A DNA stretch of 64,000 bases. Source: Paenilisteria portnoyi (GTDB taxonomy: Bacteria; Bacillota; Bacilli; Lactobacillales; Listeriaceae). Location: the NCBI RefSeq assembly GCF_014322795.1, contig NZ_JAASTT010000001.1, positions 186,001 to 250,000 on the forward strand, read 5' to 3'. Of the stretch, positions 37,591-45,395 are shown in pieces. Positions within the stretch are counted from its first letter, which is position 1. Every line of letters begins with the position of its first letter. The notes under the pieces are model-generated. The model did no database searches. It saw only the letters and a list, made by a program, of their open reading frames with translations, and was not told the DNA's origin. The translations under genes were made by a program, and so were the position numbers.

Positions 37591-38423
37591 TTCCCCACGT
37601 CCTTATCTAGCCAGTTATACAAAGGAACGGCTCCTGGAGTCTTTTCAACCTTTTTTTCTGTTGGAACTCCTAAGTTGCTACTGTATCCCTGTGTCTCTGC
37701 CTTTTTACCTTGCTGTTCATAATCAATTGCTTGTTCCGCAGTTGCGATATTCTTATCTCTCCAATCACGTAAAACAGTCTCTACCGTGCGTAACCTGCGT
37801 TTATTTATCTTGACGGCAACTTTCATAGCCTCCACAACCAAATCATTATTGGACTCATCGATAAGCTCAGATAACAAATCTCTTTCAAACGGACTCAAGG
37901 TGTGATGGATATTTTGTTCGTAAAATTCAAAGGCATTGACGGATGCTATATTACTTTCTTTAAGAGAAGTAGAAGAAGAGATATTATTAACATTCTTGTT
38001 TGTGGTTATTGCTTGGTTATCGCTGGGTTGTTGCTGGGTTGGCTCTTGGTTATTTGCTGGGTTATTTACCGTTTCAACATCCTGATAAAGTGAGTAATTG
38101 CAAACGGTTATAAGCGTATATTGCTTGGTTGCTTCAATGGTTATAAACCCTAGTCGTTCTAGCTTGGTTAAAGTTGTCCGAATTTTCATTTCACTTACAT
38201 CTTTGTCCTTGTTAAACCACTCTTCATACATTTTTCTGCGCGATGTTATCAGCTGTCCTCGTTTAAGAGAAACCTCAGTTCCTTTGTATCTGTCGTACCA
38301 TATTCCGTCTGTATGATTAGCGTTTAAAATGATGTAAATAGCAATCAACTGCTGGATAGCTGTAAGACGTTGAAACGTATCGCTTTCTTGAATTTTCCTA
38401 TAAAGTCTTACCCAGCCTTGCAT
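37587..38423 (-). CDS. Phage replication initiator, DnaD-like
   Basis: 278 aa. The N-terminus (GWVRLYRKIQESDTFQRLTAIQQLIAIYIIL..GTEVSLKRGQLITSRRKM) is a winged-helix initiator domain; a Gln/Asn-rich linker (~125-155) follows; residues ~165-235 form a DnaD/DnaB-II type domain ending in VLRDWRDKNI (YxxxIxxxW-like). It binds the phage origin and helps load the host helicase. The linker-coding DNA holds 11-bp iterons (separate entry). Confidence 0.85.
   Translation of the reverse strand: MQGWVRLYRKIQESDTFQRLTAIQQLIAIYIILNANHTDGIWYDRYKGTEVSLKRGQLITSRRKMYEEWFNKDKDVSEMKIRTTLTKLERLGFITIEATKQYTLITVCNYSLYQDVETVNNPANNQEPTQQQPSDNQAITTNKNVNNISSSTSLKESNIASVNAFEFYEQNIHHTLSPFERDLLSELIDESNNDLVVEAMKVAVKINKRRLRTVETVLRDWRDKNIATAEQAIDYEQQGKKAETQGYSSNLGVPTEKKVEKTPGAVPLYNWLDKDVGK
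38004..38070. repeat. 11-bp iterons inside the initiator gene, candidate phage origin
   Basis: Six copies of GGTTATTGCTG-like units; GGTT occurs at 38004, 38015, 38026, 38037, 38048 and 38060, i.e. 11-bp spacing four times then 12. Spacing follows the helical turn and not the codon length, so the repeat is a DNA-level signal. Placement inside the replication-initiator gene matches origins of lambdoid and many Firmicute phages. Confidence 0.65.
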
Positions 38424-38427
38424 ATGA

Positions 38428-39120
38428 TCACTCCTTTACGAATACTGGTACACCAGTTATTTCTTGAATCTCCTTTTTGAAGCGTTCAGGATCTCCGTTT
38501 TTCTCAGATATGTGCAATAAATGGACTTCTTTTAGCTTAGATAAGTCATTAGCTTTGATAAATTCTTTGACATTTTCTAACGAGAAATGAGAGTTTATAA
38601 CACGATTCTTCCTAGTTGGATCCAGTTGATTCTCACACAAAACATCGAAACTGTAATTGCATTCGAGCATTAAGTGCGTAATCCCTTTAAATCTGTATTT
38701 TAAGTAATAAGTGTCCGTTGCAAATAATATTTTTTCTCCTGTTTGGCTGGCTAATAAAAATCCTAGTGGTTCGGCAGCATCGTGTTCCGTTTGAAACGGT
38801 AGCACTCGCCATGAACCTATCATTTTTGACTCTTTTGATGCTAAATGGTGTATTCGGTACCCTTTCAAATTTAAAGCTTCTAACGTGCCCTCTGAGGCGT
38901 ATAAATCAACTGCCGTACTTTTAATAAAATCTTTCACGCCTTTTGTATGATCTCCATGTTCGTGTGTTATTAAAAGACCTGCCACACGGCTGAAATCAAA
39001 CATCATTGCTTCTTTGACTAATTGAAACCTAATCCCGCATTCCAGCATTAGCTGGGAAATACCGTCGTCAACGATATAGGCATTTCCCGAGCTCCCGCTT
39101 GCTATTGTTGTAATTTTCAT
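38428..39120 (-). CDS. Metallo-beta-lactamase-fold hydrolase
   Basis: 230 aa. The HEHGDH motif (LLITHEHGDHTKG, ~52-58), TEHDA and ATDT segments and a later NSHFSLEN/HISE give the two-metal site of the MBL fold; resembles YycJ-type. MBL proteins lie next to RecT in Listeria phages; a nuclease role in recombination is likely but inferred. Confidence 0.85.
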   Translation of the reverse strand: MKITTIASGSSGNAYIVDDGISQLMLECGIRFQLVKEAMMFDFSRVAGLLITHEHGDHTKGVKDFIKSTAVDLYASEGTLEALNLKGYRIHHLASKESKMIGSWRVLPFQTEHDAAEPLGFLLASQTGEKILFATDTYYLKYRFKGITHLMLECNYSFDVLCENQLDPTRKNRVINSHFSLENVKEFIKANDLSKLKEVHLLHISEKNGDPERFKKEIQEITGVPVFVKE

Positions 39121-40268
39121 CGGAATGGATCAACACTCTTATCAATTACTTGTTCTGTAGAAGTTTCTTGCTGGTTGGCTGCATCTGGCGAGGCCGTTCC
39201 TATCGGAACTTCTTTTGCAACCTCTTTGGCAACGAGGTCGTTTTCAATAATTTTGCCTTCCGTAACAACAGGGTCATACTCAACGGATTCATATTCAACA
39301 TCGATGATTTCTTGATTGGCATTGTCAACAATTTCTCTCCGAACCCGTTGATAACTATCATCTTGCTCAGAATATTGCAGCTGAACGAAAGCATTACCAA
39401 AATCTTTTGGGATTTTTTTCGTGATGTTATTCCGCATTTTTCGGATAATCATGCTTTCACGGCTTTGCGGGTCTTTCCAAGCGGGACTAATGTGCTCCTG
39501 CAATCCCGTGTCATCTAAAATTGCATCCAAATCTTTTCCTACAGCCTTGTTAATGATTTCTTGCTTTTTTTCATCGATTTCTTTCTTTTGTTTTGGAGTA
39601 GCATCAAATCTACTTTTTGCAATACCGAATGTTTCGTTCATCATGTTGTTTTTGATGTGAGCAATTAAATTTCTTACTACATCCGCTCTTTCAGCAATAT
39701 GGTAGTCTACTGAGTCATTCTCACGCACAATTGGATAGACAACCTTTACCACTTTCCCCTGCCCTGTTGGAGACCATTTTGGCGGTGTCAGATCAATACC
39801 GTTAAACTCTGGATAAGAGAAGGTATCATTTTCACGCACTTCCCAGAACTGTTTCACTTCTTTTACATCCCGACCAAATCGCGATAAAATAGCATCATTT
39901 CCGTCGCCTTCAATACCCATTTCAATTTGTTTTTTCCAAATGGGCTTGCCGTCATCCCCTTTACGATTGGTATTCACGCTCCGTATTTGGAAATAGACTT
40001 CACGAGGGTTAGCGGCGGCATTGAGTTGTAGTGAAGCAATCGTTAACAAGTTTTGCGTCACATTACTTTGATCTAGCTGTTTATCGCTCCAAGATATATT
40101 TTTGGCATTTAGCACATTGTTAATCGCTGAAATTGCTGACATGACACACTGTTTGGAGTAATCATCCATTTTTATACCGTTGCCAACAAGTTGATTTTCA
40201 ATCATTGGGGCGTAGGTATTACTAATTTTCGTTAATGCTGTTGAAAAGACTTTATTTTCTTCACTCAT
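39117..40268 (-). CDS. recT: RecT-family single-strand annealing recombinase
   Basis: 383 aa. Anneals complementary strands during phage recombination and replication. The RecT core starts with IS..YAPMIE and has Q.VMSAI..I....NAKNISW, NLLTIASLQLNAAANPREVYFQIR and MGIEGDGNDAIL. The ~100-aa acidic C-terminal tail is long for the family. It overlaps the MBL gene by 4 nt, forming a recombination module with the ATPase below. Confidence 0.92.
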   Translation of the reverse strand: MSEENKVFSTALTKISNTYAPMIENQLVGNGIKMDDYSKQCVMSAISAINNVLNAKNISWSDKQLDQSNVTQNLLTIASLQLNAAANPREVYFQIRSVNTNRKGDDGKPIWKKQIEMGIEGDGNDAILSRFGRDVKEVKQFWEVRENDTFSYPEFNGIDLTPPKWSPTGQGKVVKVVYPIVRENDSVDYHIAERADVVRNLIAHIKNNMMNETFGIAKSRFDATPKQKKEIDEKKQEIINKAVGKDLDAILDDTGLQEHISPAWKDPQSRESMIIRKMRNNITKKIPKDFGNAFVQLQYSEQDDSYQRVRREIVDNANQEIIDVEYESVEYDPVVTEGKIIENDLVAKEVAKEVPIGTASPDAANQQETSTEQVIDKSVDPFR

Positions 40269-40438
40269 TATTTATCATCTACTTTCTTTAATTGATTTAC
40301 TGGCATTGCAATCGGTTGATTTTTGAGAAAGATGACGCGCTCACCATCGACTCGATTACATTCTTCTGTCCGGCATTCATAAATATTTACATCGTTGTCT
40401 ACATCGGTTCTGACTACTTTATTGCCTATTTTCAACAT
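40268..40438 (-). CDS. Small phage protein between ATPase and RecT
   Basis: 56 aa with a YECRTEECNR segment (two cysteines). The ATG at 40438 has a strong GAGGAGG site; the longer in-frame reading overlaps the ATPase gene and is rejected. Unknown function. Confidence 0.6.
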   Translation of the reverse strand: MLKIGNKVVRTDVDNDVNIYECRTEECNRVDGERVIFLKNQPIAMPVNQLKKVDDK

Positions 40439-40442
40439 CCGT

Positions 40443-42389
40443 TTATGCCTCCTCAACACGAAGTCCTGGTTCATTTCTTGCAAAAAGCCGTATCGTTTGG
40501 CAATCAGTATCAAACGGCTCTGTCACAGACTCCGAGTTATCAAGGAATACTGGAGCATTGACGCCGTAAAATTCTGAGAGTGTTGCGATAATATCGAGAC
40601 CAAAAATGGTTTTCTTACCGGTATTCATGCTGACGTTGAATAGTACACCGTCGTTATCAATCGTTTCACAGATTTCCTTAATGCCAGTGTTGATTTGTGT
40701 GTCAAAAAGCTTAAATCGAGCTAGTTTAAACTTAGAATTAATTTTCTCCGTTAGCATAGATACCTTAGTTCGAATGAATTCCTCCGTCATGAAGTCTACT
40801 TTTTCGAGTTCGGCATACTGCTGCTTATATTTCTTTTCATCAGCCCGTAGCTCCTCAATTCGAGCGTCTGCGCTAATAGCTAGTTCAAATTGCATCAGAT
40901 CACGCTGACACTTCTGAATTTCTTCTGAAATTTTGTTGATTTCAGCTTGAATCTCTGCCTCACGGCCAGTTGTACTATGATTATCTGATTCAATCTGCTT
41001 TTCTATGACAGCAACTTCTTTTTGGAGATTCTGGTACTCAGCGTTATCAGTTATATTTGCCTGTCTGGCCTTGATTTTTTCCAGTTCGCTTTCAAGGCTA
41101 ATCAGTAGTGCGCTTGCGTTTAAGAGTTCTTCCTCGTGTTCCAGCAATTCTTGATTTTTTGATTTTATATTCTTAGCAATGATGTCTAAGTCATTAGTCA
41201 GTCGCTTACCTTCTTCCATCAGCTTCTCAGAACGCTCAGCTTTTTCTTGATTAAATTTTGCAATGAGCTCTTCCTTTTGCACTTCTGGAAAACTTTGATT
41301 ACAGGTTGGACAGGTCAATCTGTGTTCATCAAATGTTTGCTCAACGGACGCATAATATTCTTGGATCTTTTCTTCTTTTTGTTTTTCCAATTTTTCATGT
41401 TGCTCCTGATCGATTTTCAACTGCGATTTAGCCATGTCTACGATGTTTGATACCGAAGAAACAGCGATTTTCTGTTGAGACACTTCATTTTGCTTTTCTG
41501 AAATCAATTCATAATTGATACTACGATTCTGATTGGTTAACTCCATTAATTGGTTTTCTATTGTCAATTTTTTATTTCGTAGTTCACTTATAAAGCCACC
41601 ATTTCGCACATCAGCTAGTTGGGACTCTTTTTTATTTTTTTCTTGAGTTAGAAACGCAATCTCACTGGAGATATCTTGTTTGTTCAGGCTTGATAAATCA
41701 GGTTTTCCCATTTCTACCTCATCGATTCGACCTGGTAATTGTTTCAGGTTGTCATTTATTTTCGTTTTCTGTGCGCTAATCTGTTTACGCTTTTCCTCAA
41801 CAGAGTGACTACCCAAAATATCTAGTAAACCTGCCAGTTTCGCATTTGAATCAACAACATCGATATCGTCCACATCACCTGCGATATCGAGTAAAATTTG
41901 ACGACGTTCCTGCCACTTCAAACTTTCGTTGAAATACAAAGGGTTTGTGAGCATTTTAAAGGTCGTTTCATCAATAATCGATGCTACTTTGTCTACAAAA
42001 TCCTTTTTGCGTGATGTTGGGACCTCATTTATTTCGTATGATGTCTCATGACCGTCAAACTTTTGATCCGTGGTTCCTCTCTTCATCGTGTACTTCTCCG
42101 TATATATTTTCTTTAAACGAAGCTCCTCACCGTTAATACTGAGCAAAGCCATGACTGAGTGCTCCAATCCGTGCAGTTCTTCCTCGTTCTCGATAGTTTT
42201 AATTCCCGCATCTTTCTTGTTTTTACTATCTTTATCGAATAGTAACCAAGTAAAACCATCAAAAACACTTGTTTTACCCGTTCCATTTTTACCAAAAACA
42301 TCAACATTGTTACCATTTGTCACTAGTTTAAAATCGCGTACACCTTTAAAATTTTTCAATTCCAATTCCAATAATTTGATATTTTTCAT
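40443..42389 (-). CDS. SMC/SbcC-like AAA ATPase of phage recombination
   Basis: 648 aa. N-terminal RecF/SMC ATPase half (LELKNFKGVRDF, Walker A FGKNGTGKTS ~33-41), long coiled coils (~220-560) with a central zinc-hook-like CPTCNQSFP at ~357, and a C-terminal half with VFLDNSESVT as the Walker B region. Such proteins pair with phage nucleases and RecT. Stop is 4 nt before the next small gene. Confidence 0.88.
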   Translation of the reverse strand: MKNIKLLELELKNFKGVRDFKLVTNGNNVDVFGKNGTGKTSVFDGFTWLLFDKDSKNKKDAGIKTIENEEELHGLEHSVMALLSINGEELRLKKIYTEKYTMKRGTTDQKFDGHETSYEINEVPTSRKKDFVDKVASIIDETTFKMLTNPLYFNESLKWQERRQILLDIAGDVDDIDVVDSNAKLAGLLDILGSHSVEEKRKQISAQKTKINDNLKQLPGRIDEVEMGKPDLSSLNKQDISSEIAFLTQEKNKKESQLADVRNGGFISELRNKKLTIENQLMELTNQNRSINYELISEKQNEVSQQKIAVSSVSNIVDMAKSQLKIDQEQHEKLEKQKEEKIQEYYASVEQTFDEHRLTCPTCNQSFPEVQKEELIAKFNQEKAERSEKLMEEGKRLTNDLDIIAKNIKSKNQELLEHEEELLNASALLISLESELEKIKARQANITDNAEYQNLQKEVAVIEKQIESDNHSTTGREAEIQAEINKISEEIQKCQRDLMQFELAISADARIEELRADEKKYKQQYAELEKVDFMTEEFIRTKVSMLTEKINSKFKLARFKLFDTQINTGIKEICETIDNDGVLFNVSMNTGKKTIFGLDIIATLSEFYGVNAPVFLDNSESVTEPFDTDCQTIRLFARNEPGLRVEEA

Positions 42390-42607
42390 CGTTGGACCTC
42401 CACTTCATATTCTGAAAGATCATTTATTATTTTATTTATCTCTTCCAGTCGCACTTTCCGTTCATCTAACTTGATTTGGAGAGATACTTTTAGCGATTCT
42501 CGTAATGATTTACTTTGTATTCTCCCTTCATACGAGGAAATTTTTTGTTCTTGAAGTTGCTTCGCCTCTAAGGCTAACGCCATGATTTCGTTATATTTAA
42601 TGTTCAT
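42386..42607 (-). CDS. Small coiled-coil phage protein
   Basis: 73 aa, nearly all helical and charged (EAKQLQEQKISSYEGRI..). ATG at 42607 with a GGAGGA site; overlaps the ATPase ATG by 4 nt. Unknown; likely partners the ATPase by context. Confidence 0.62.
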   Translation of the reverse strand: MNIKYNEIMALALEAKQLQEQKISSYEGRIQSKSLRESLKVSLQIKLDERKVRLEEINKIINDLSEYEVEVQR

Positions 42608-42632
42608 GAAAAATCCTCCATTGCAATTTATT

Positions 42633-42680
42633 AAAGGAATATGTATACTTGAGTTAAGGTTATGGAGTATACATTCCTTT
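42633..42680. promoter_or_regulatory. Interrupted palindrome / hairpin between early genes
   Basis: AAAGGAAT (42633-42640) and GTATACT (42643-42649) pair with AGTATAC (42666-42672) and ATTCCTTT (42673-42680), leaving a 16-nt loop and a 2-nt bulge. It occupies the longest gap (86 nt) in this part of the early operon. It could be an operator, mRNA processing site or attenuator; no T-run follows on the minus strand. Confidence 0.5.
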
Positions 42681-42693
42681 TTGATGTGTATTT

Positions 42694-42981
42694 TCATTGA
42701 GATAGTCTGCTGGGGAGCAGGCTATTTTTGTGTGCTCTTTTTTGATATTCTTCCCACACCTCGTTGGTCCAAATGGCATCATCTTTATTATCGAATGAGA
42801 TAAAATAGCTTACAATACCACTCTCGGTTGGTTGTTGCTCAAAAGTTATGCTTTTTAATACATAATCCTCGTTTACAAACTCTTTTTTGATTAACTGCTC
42901 TGCTTCAACTTCATTCATAGCAACTACTTGGACATGCAAGTCTAAATTTCCATTACTCATATTTCCAATAAATATTGCCAT
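42694..42981 (-). CDS. Hypothetical early phage protein
   Basis: 95 aa. Starts MAIFIGNMSNGNLDLHVQ and has VAMNEVEAEQLIKKEFV, an alpha/beta pattern. The start overlaps the stop of the small membrane gene upstream (TGATG); AGGGG site present. No family recognised. Confidence 0.6.
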   Translation of the reverse strand: MAIFIGNMSNGNLDLHVQVVAMNEVEAEQLIKKEFVNEDYVLKSITFEQQPTESGIVSYFISFDNKDDAIWTNEVWEEYQKRAHKNSLLPSRLSQ

Positions 42982-43112
42982 CAATATCGCCCCTGACTTA
43001 GCTTTTTGTATTCATTTTTTACAAGGCTGTAAATTTTAGGTATGCCGTTAACAGCCGAATAAATCGTATAAAACACGCACAACCCTATGATTGTTTGACT
43101 TAATGTCAGCAT
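42981..43112 (-). CDS. Small membrane-associated phage protein (43 aa)
   Basis: Hydrophobic N-terminal half (TLSQTIIGLCVFYTIYSAV) and basic C-terminus. Overlaps both neighbours. Ribosome site is GGAGGAG but at longer than ideal distance, so coupling with the overlapping upstream gene is likely. Confidence 0.5.
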   Translation of the reverse strand: MLTLSQTIIGLCVFYTIYSAVNGIPKIYSLVKNEYKKLSQGRY

Positions 43113-43246
43113 TCCCGCTCACTCTCCTCCACCATTTGATTGGCTTTGTGCTGTATAATCCCGAAAACAAGAGATACAATTAATGCTAAAAATAGCACCG
43201 CAACTATTCCAAAAAGTCCACAAACAATCATTACTGCTTTATCCAT
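43106..43246 (-). CDS. Small single-pass membrane phage protein (46 aa)
   Basis: MDKAVMIVCGLFGIVAVLFL begins one long transmembrane segment, followed by an acidic tail ending EREC. Its ATG overlaps the previous gene's stop by 1 nt. Unknown function. Confidence 0.5.
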   Translation of the reverse strand: MDKAVMIVCGLFGIVAVLFLALIVSLVFGIIQHKANQMVEESEREC

Positions 43247-43443
43247 TAAGCAACAACACTCTCTTTCGTTAACGAATACAGTTCATCGTAGATGTCAGTA
43301 ATCGTTTTTTTCTTTTCTCCCCATATTTGCATGTATTTAATGGCGTTTTCTTTATCTACATAGGTTAGTTCAGCTATCATTTTAGGGATGGCCATACGTT
43401 TTTTTACAATGCTTGCGTCGATTGGCAAATTTCCAGTTTCCAT
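43246..43443 (-). CDS. Small early phage protein
   Basis: 65 aa, soluble and helical (KKRMAIPKMIAELTYVDKEN...). ATG at 43443 has a GGGAGGAG site 9 nt upstream; the longer in-frame reading overlaps the HTH gene and is rejected. Unknown. Confidence 0.58.
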   Translation of the reverse strand: METGNLPIDASIVKKRMAIPKMIAELTYVDKENAIKYMQIWGEKKKTITDIYDELYSLTKESVVA

Positions 43444-43462
43444 TTTCAACAGCTCCTCCCAG

Positions 43463-43996
43463 TTACATCCAATTCCAAATCTTCCACGTTGGGATGCGTT
43501 TTCGCAATAATTCCTTAACACTGAACTTGTAGGTTTCCGCTAGAGTGGCAAGTGTGTTAGCTGCCATGGCATAGGTATCTGTTATTTCTAACAACAATTG
43601 TTCAACTTTCTCTAGTTCTTGGACTGTTAGGCTCTCTGGTGGTTTGCTTAAAACAATGATCAGCTCCTTTTTAAAATGATCAACCTCATCTGTTTCGTGT
43701 TCCAAAATCGACAGCATGGATAGCTGATGCCGATCAATGCCATTTCCAGAGAACGCTGGTGGCGACTGTTGATCACTGAATGCATAAAGAGCTGACAAGA
43801 CATACCTTGGATTTGTGAAACTTTTTAAACTCGCCTCAGCAATATCCTCTTGCATATCCCTGCTTCCAGTTGACATTCGGCTCACCATTTCCCTACTGAC
43901 ATTCATTTCTGCCGCAATTTCTTTCTGGGTAAAGCCCTCACTCTTCAATATATTGAGAGCTTCAACCGCGCGTGCTGATTTTTTCAATTGATACAA
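43463..43996 (-). CDS. Phage regulatory protein with N-terminal HTH
   Basis: 177 aa. Residues ~10-45 (AVEALNILKSEGFTQKEIAAEMNVSREMVSRMSTG pattern) form a helix-turn-helix of the XRE type; the rest is helical with a basic, hydrophobic end (KRIPTWKIWNWM). Similar proteins follow the Cro/excisionase genes in PBSX-type elements and probably control early transcription. Confidence 0.72.
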   Translation of the reverse strand: MYQLKKSARAVEALNILKSEGFTQKEIAAEMNVSREMVSRMSTGSRDMQEDIAEASLKSFTNPRYVLSALYAFSDQQSPPAFSGNGIDRHQLSMLSILEHETDEVDHFKKELIIVLSKPPESLTVQELEKVEQLLLEITDTYAMAANTLATLAETYKFSVKELLRKRIPTWKIWNWM

Positions 43997-44006
43997 CCTC
44001 CTGTTC

Positions 44007-44162
44007 TTAATTAGTATTAAAAAAATAAACCGTGGTTAGCGTAAGTATTGTCAAAGTATATATAGTGAACCACTTATTATTTGGACTTACTTTTTTAACC
44101 ATCTTTATTGCAGCTATTCCAACTATAAAAACGAATGCTAGCAATATCAGCTTCATACCCAT
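44007..44162 (-). CDS. Small two-segment membrane protein (51 aa)
   Basis: Two hydrophobic stretches (KLILLAFVFIVGIAAIKMV and FTIYTLTILTLTTVYFF) with a short basic turn. ATG at 44162 has AAAGGAG; it shares a ~30-nt leader repeat with the gene at 44545. Function unknown; membrane hairpin proteins of this size include holin-like and exclusion proteins. Confidence 0.62.
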   Translation of the reverse strand: MGMKLILLAFVFIVGIAAIKMVKKVSPNNKWFTIYTLTILTLTTVYFFNTN

Positions 44163-44164
44163 TG

Positions 44165-44195
44165 TCTCCACTCCTTTGTCCCAAATTATTTCGGC
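44165..44195 (-). repeat. Leader repeat copy A (partner 44552-44582)
   Basis: Minus strand reads GCACACGCCGAAATAATTTG then GGACAAAGGAG. Copy B differs at only a few positions (GCACACCCCGAATTTATTTG then GGACAAAGGAG). Both end in the ribosome site of a small gene (44162 and 44545). May be a duplicated leader or a protein/RNA binding site controlling translation. Confidence 0.6.
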
Positions 44196-44233
44196 GTGTG
44201 CTACTTGCTTGATGTAGAATTGCTGTAATAGCA

Positions 44234-44545
44234 TTAATTAGAATATCGCATCCCTCCTCTACTTGCTTTCTGTGCGATCCACTGGGTAACCAATTTTTTA
44301 GGATAACGTTTCTCCTCCCCTTGATACACAAATGGGAAAGTTGGATCATTCAAATAGTATTTATCAGCTGTGTTGGGACTACATTTAAGAATTCGCTTTG
44401 TTACTTGCGCTCTTGTGAGTAGCTCCTCATCCTCAGTCGCTTCTTTGATGCTTGCTAAAAGCTTGTATTTAAATTTTTCGAAACATTTTGTTGTGGTTTC
44501 TTGTATTTCTCGCTCAACTACCGTTTCGTTCAACAATCCAGCCAT
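44234..44545 (-). CDS. Early regulator/excisionase-like protein (winged-HTH type)
   Basis: 103 aa. The C-terminal part (LLTRAQVTKRILKCSPNTADKY...YQGEEKRYPKKLVTQWI) looks like a MerR/excisionase-type winged helix. ATG at 44545 preceded by AAAGGAGGG. Next after Cro in the early operon. Could be the recombination directionality factor, but serine-integrase RDFs vary too much to say. Confidence 0.6.
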   Translation of the reverse strand: MAGLLNETVVEREIQETTTKCFEKFKYKLLASIKEATEDEELLTRAQVTKRILKCSPNTADKYYLNDPTFPFVYQGEEKRYPKKLVTQWIAQKASRGGMRYSN

Positions 44546-44551
44546 TATTTC

Positions 44552-44582
44552 ATCCCTCCTTTGTCCCAAATAAATTCGGGGT
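44552..44582 (-). repeat. Leader repeat copy B (partner 44165-44195)
   Basis: Second copy of the ~31-nt leader ending in GGGACAAAGGAG, just upstream of the 103-aa gene. See copy A. Confidence 0.6.
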
Positions 44583-44609
44583 GTGCTCTTTGTATGGTTT
44601 ACTCATATA

Positions 44610-44822
44610 TCATGTTTGAGAAACTTGTACATTAGAACCGAATAAAAATGTTACATCTTTATCTAGTAAAGAAGAAACTCTAATACCGGTATCTAAGTTA
44701 GGTTGGCTATACCCTGTCTCCCAATTTGAAACCGTTGAAGTCCCAACACCTAACAGGATAGCTAAATCCTGTTGAGTGTAGCCTTTTTCTTTTCGTGCAT
44801 TTATCAGATTACAGTTTTTCAT
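44610..44822 (-). CDS. Cro-like repressor
   Basis: 70 aa XRE helix-turn-helix (YTQQDLAILLGVGTSTVSNW, then S.PNLDTGIRVSSLL). First gene of the early operon, divergent from the CI-like gene and separated from it by palindromic operators. GGAGGTG site before the ATG. In the standard switch it favours the lytic programme. Confidence 0.85.
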   Translation of the reverse strand: MKNCNLINARKEKGYTQQDLAILLGVGTSTVSNWETGYSQPNLDTGIRVSSLLDKDVTFLFGSNVQVSQT

Positions 44823-44841
44823 TTGTTAGTACACCTCCAAT

Positions 44842-44960
44842 GTATGAATAACTTGTACTTACATTGTAATATACAATTATCTTGTATGTCAATATAAAAG
44901 TACAATTATTTTGTACTAAACTAGTATTATTTCTATAATGATGTACAATAATATTGTACT
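44842..44960. promoter_or_regulatory. cI-cro operator region with three to four palindromes and divergent promoters
   Basis: Operators GTACAA-N5-TTGTAC at 44943-44959 (perfect) and within 44899-44917 (7-bp arms, perfect), a shorter TACAA-N5-TTGTA at 44872-44886, and a weak half-match at 44842-44858. cI promoter: TTGTAC (44911-44916), 17-bp spacer, TATAAT (44934-44939). cro promoter on the minus strand: TTGACA (44892-44887), 18-bp spacer, TACAAT (44868-44863). One operator lies within the cro promoter, one on the cI -35 box and one at the cI start site, so a repressor dimer can control both. Confidence 0.82.
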
Positions 44961-44985
44961 TAATCAATCAGAGGAGGCTCTTTTA

Positions 44986-45351
44986 ATGATTGCAGAGCGT
45001 TTAAAGTTAGCCAGAAAGCGCCAAAAAATTACTCAAGAGAAACTTGCGGAATTGGCAAATACAACAAAAAGCACAATTAGTAATTACGAAAATTCTTATA
45101 GTTCTCCTTCAGCGGATATGATCCTTACCTTAGCTGAGGTTTTAAACACTACGACTGACTATCTGCTTGGTAGGACAGATCAGCCTGATATAGAGAATGC
45201 AGAGAAAAAATATAATTCTATAGATGAGATTGTTAAAGACAAGGATATGCATCAATGGCTGTTCGATTTAATAGAAAAAAATCCTGAAAGTCTGGAAAGA
45301 ATAAAAAAACTTTCTGAGGTCTTACAAGAAGAGCATAAAAAAGAAAAATAA
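44986..45351 (+). CDS. CI-like phage repressor
   Basis: 121 aa. Residues ~1-60 are an XRE HTH (RLKLARKRQKITQEKLAEL, STISNYENSYSSPSADMIL) followed by LAEVLNTTTDYLLGR, the usual hinge; the C-terminus is a charged helix. ATG at 44986 has a GAGGAGG site; an upstream in-frame ATG lies inside the operator. No LexA/CI peptidase domain and no ImmA-type protease gene follows, which is unusual for an inducible prophage. Confidence 0.86.
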   Translation: MIAERLKLARKRQKITQEKLAELANTTKSTISNYENSYSSPSADMILTLAEVLNTTTDYLLGRTDQPDIENAEKKYNSIDEIVKDKDMHQWLFDLIEKNPESLERIKKLSEVLQEEHKKEK

Positions 45352-45353
45352 AA

Positions 45354-45379
45354 AACTATCTACACTTCTGTAGATAGTT
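45354..45379. terminator. Terminator between convergent genes
   Basis: Perfect 11-bp stem AACTATCTACA/TGTAGATAGTT with CTTC loop. A T-run follows on the minus strand (end of the 66-aa gene), and A-rich sequence precedes it on the plus strand, so it may act for both. Confidence 0.75.
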
Positions 45380-45395
45380 GAATAATCAAATGCAA

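Noticed and set aside
44095-44349. 84-codon minus-strand frame overlapping two small early genes
   Set aside because: It runs out of frame across the 51-aa and 103-aa genes and has no ribosome site; both real genes have good ones.
44938-44985. Longer cI start (ATG at 44938)
   Set aside because: It lies within the cI promoter/operator, upstream or at the likely transcription start, and lacks a ribosome site; the ATG at 44986 has GAGGAGG.
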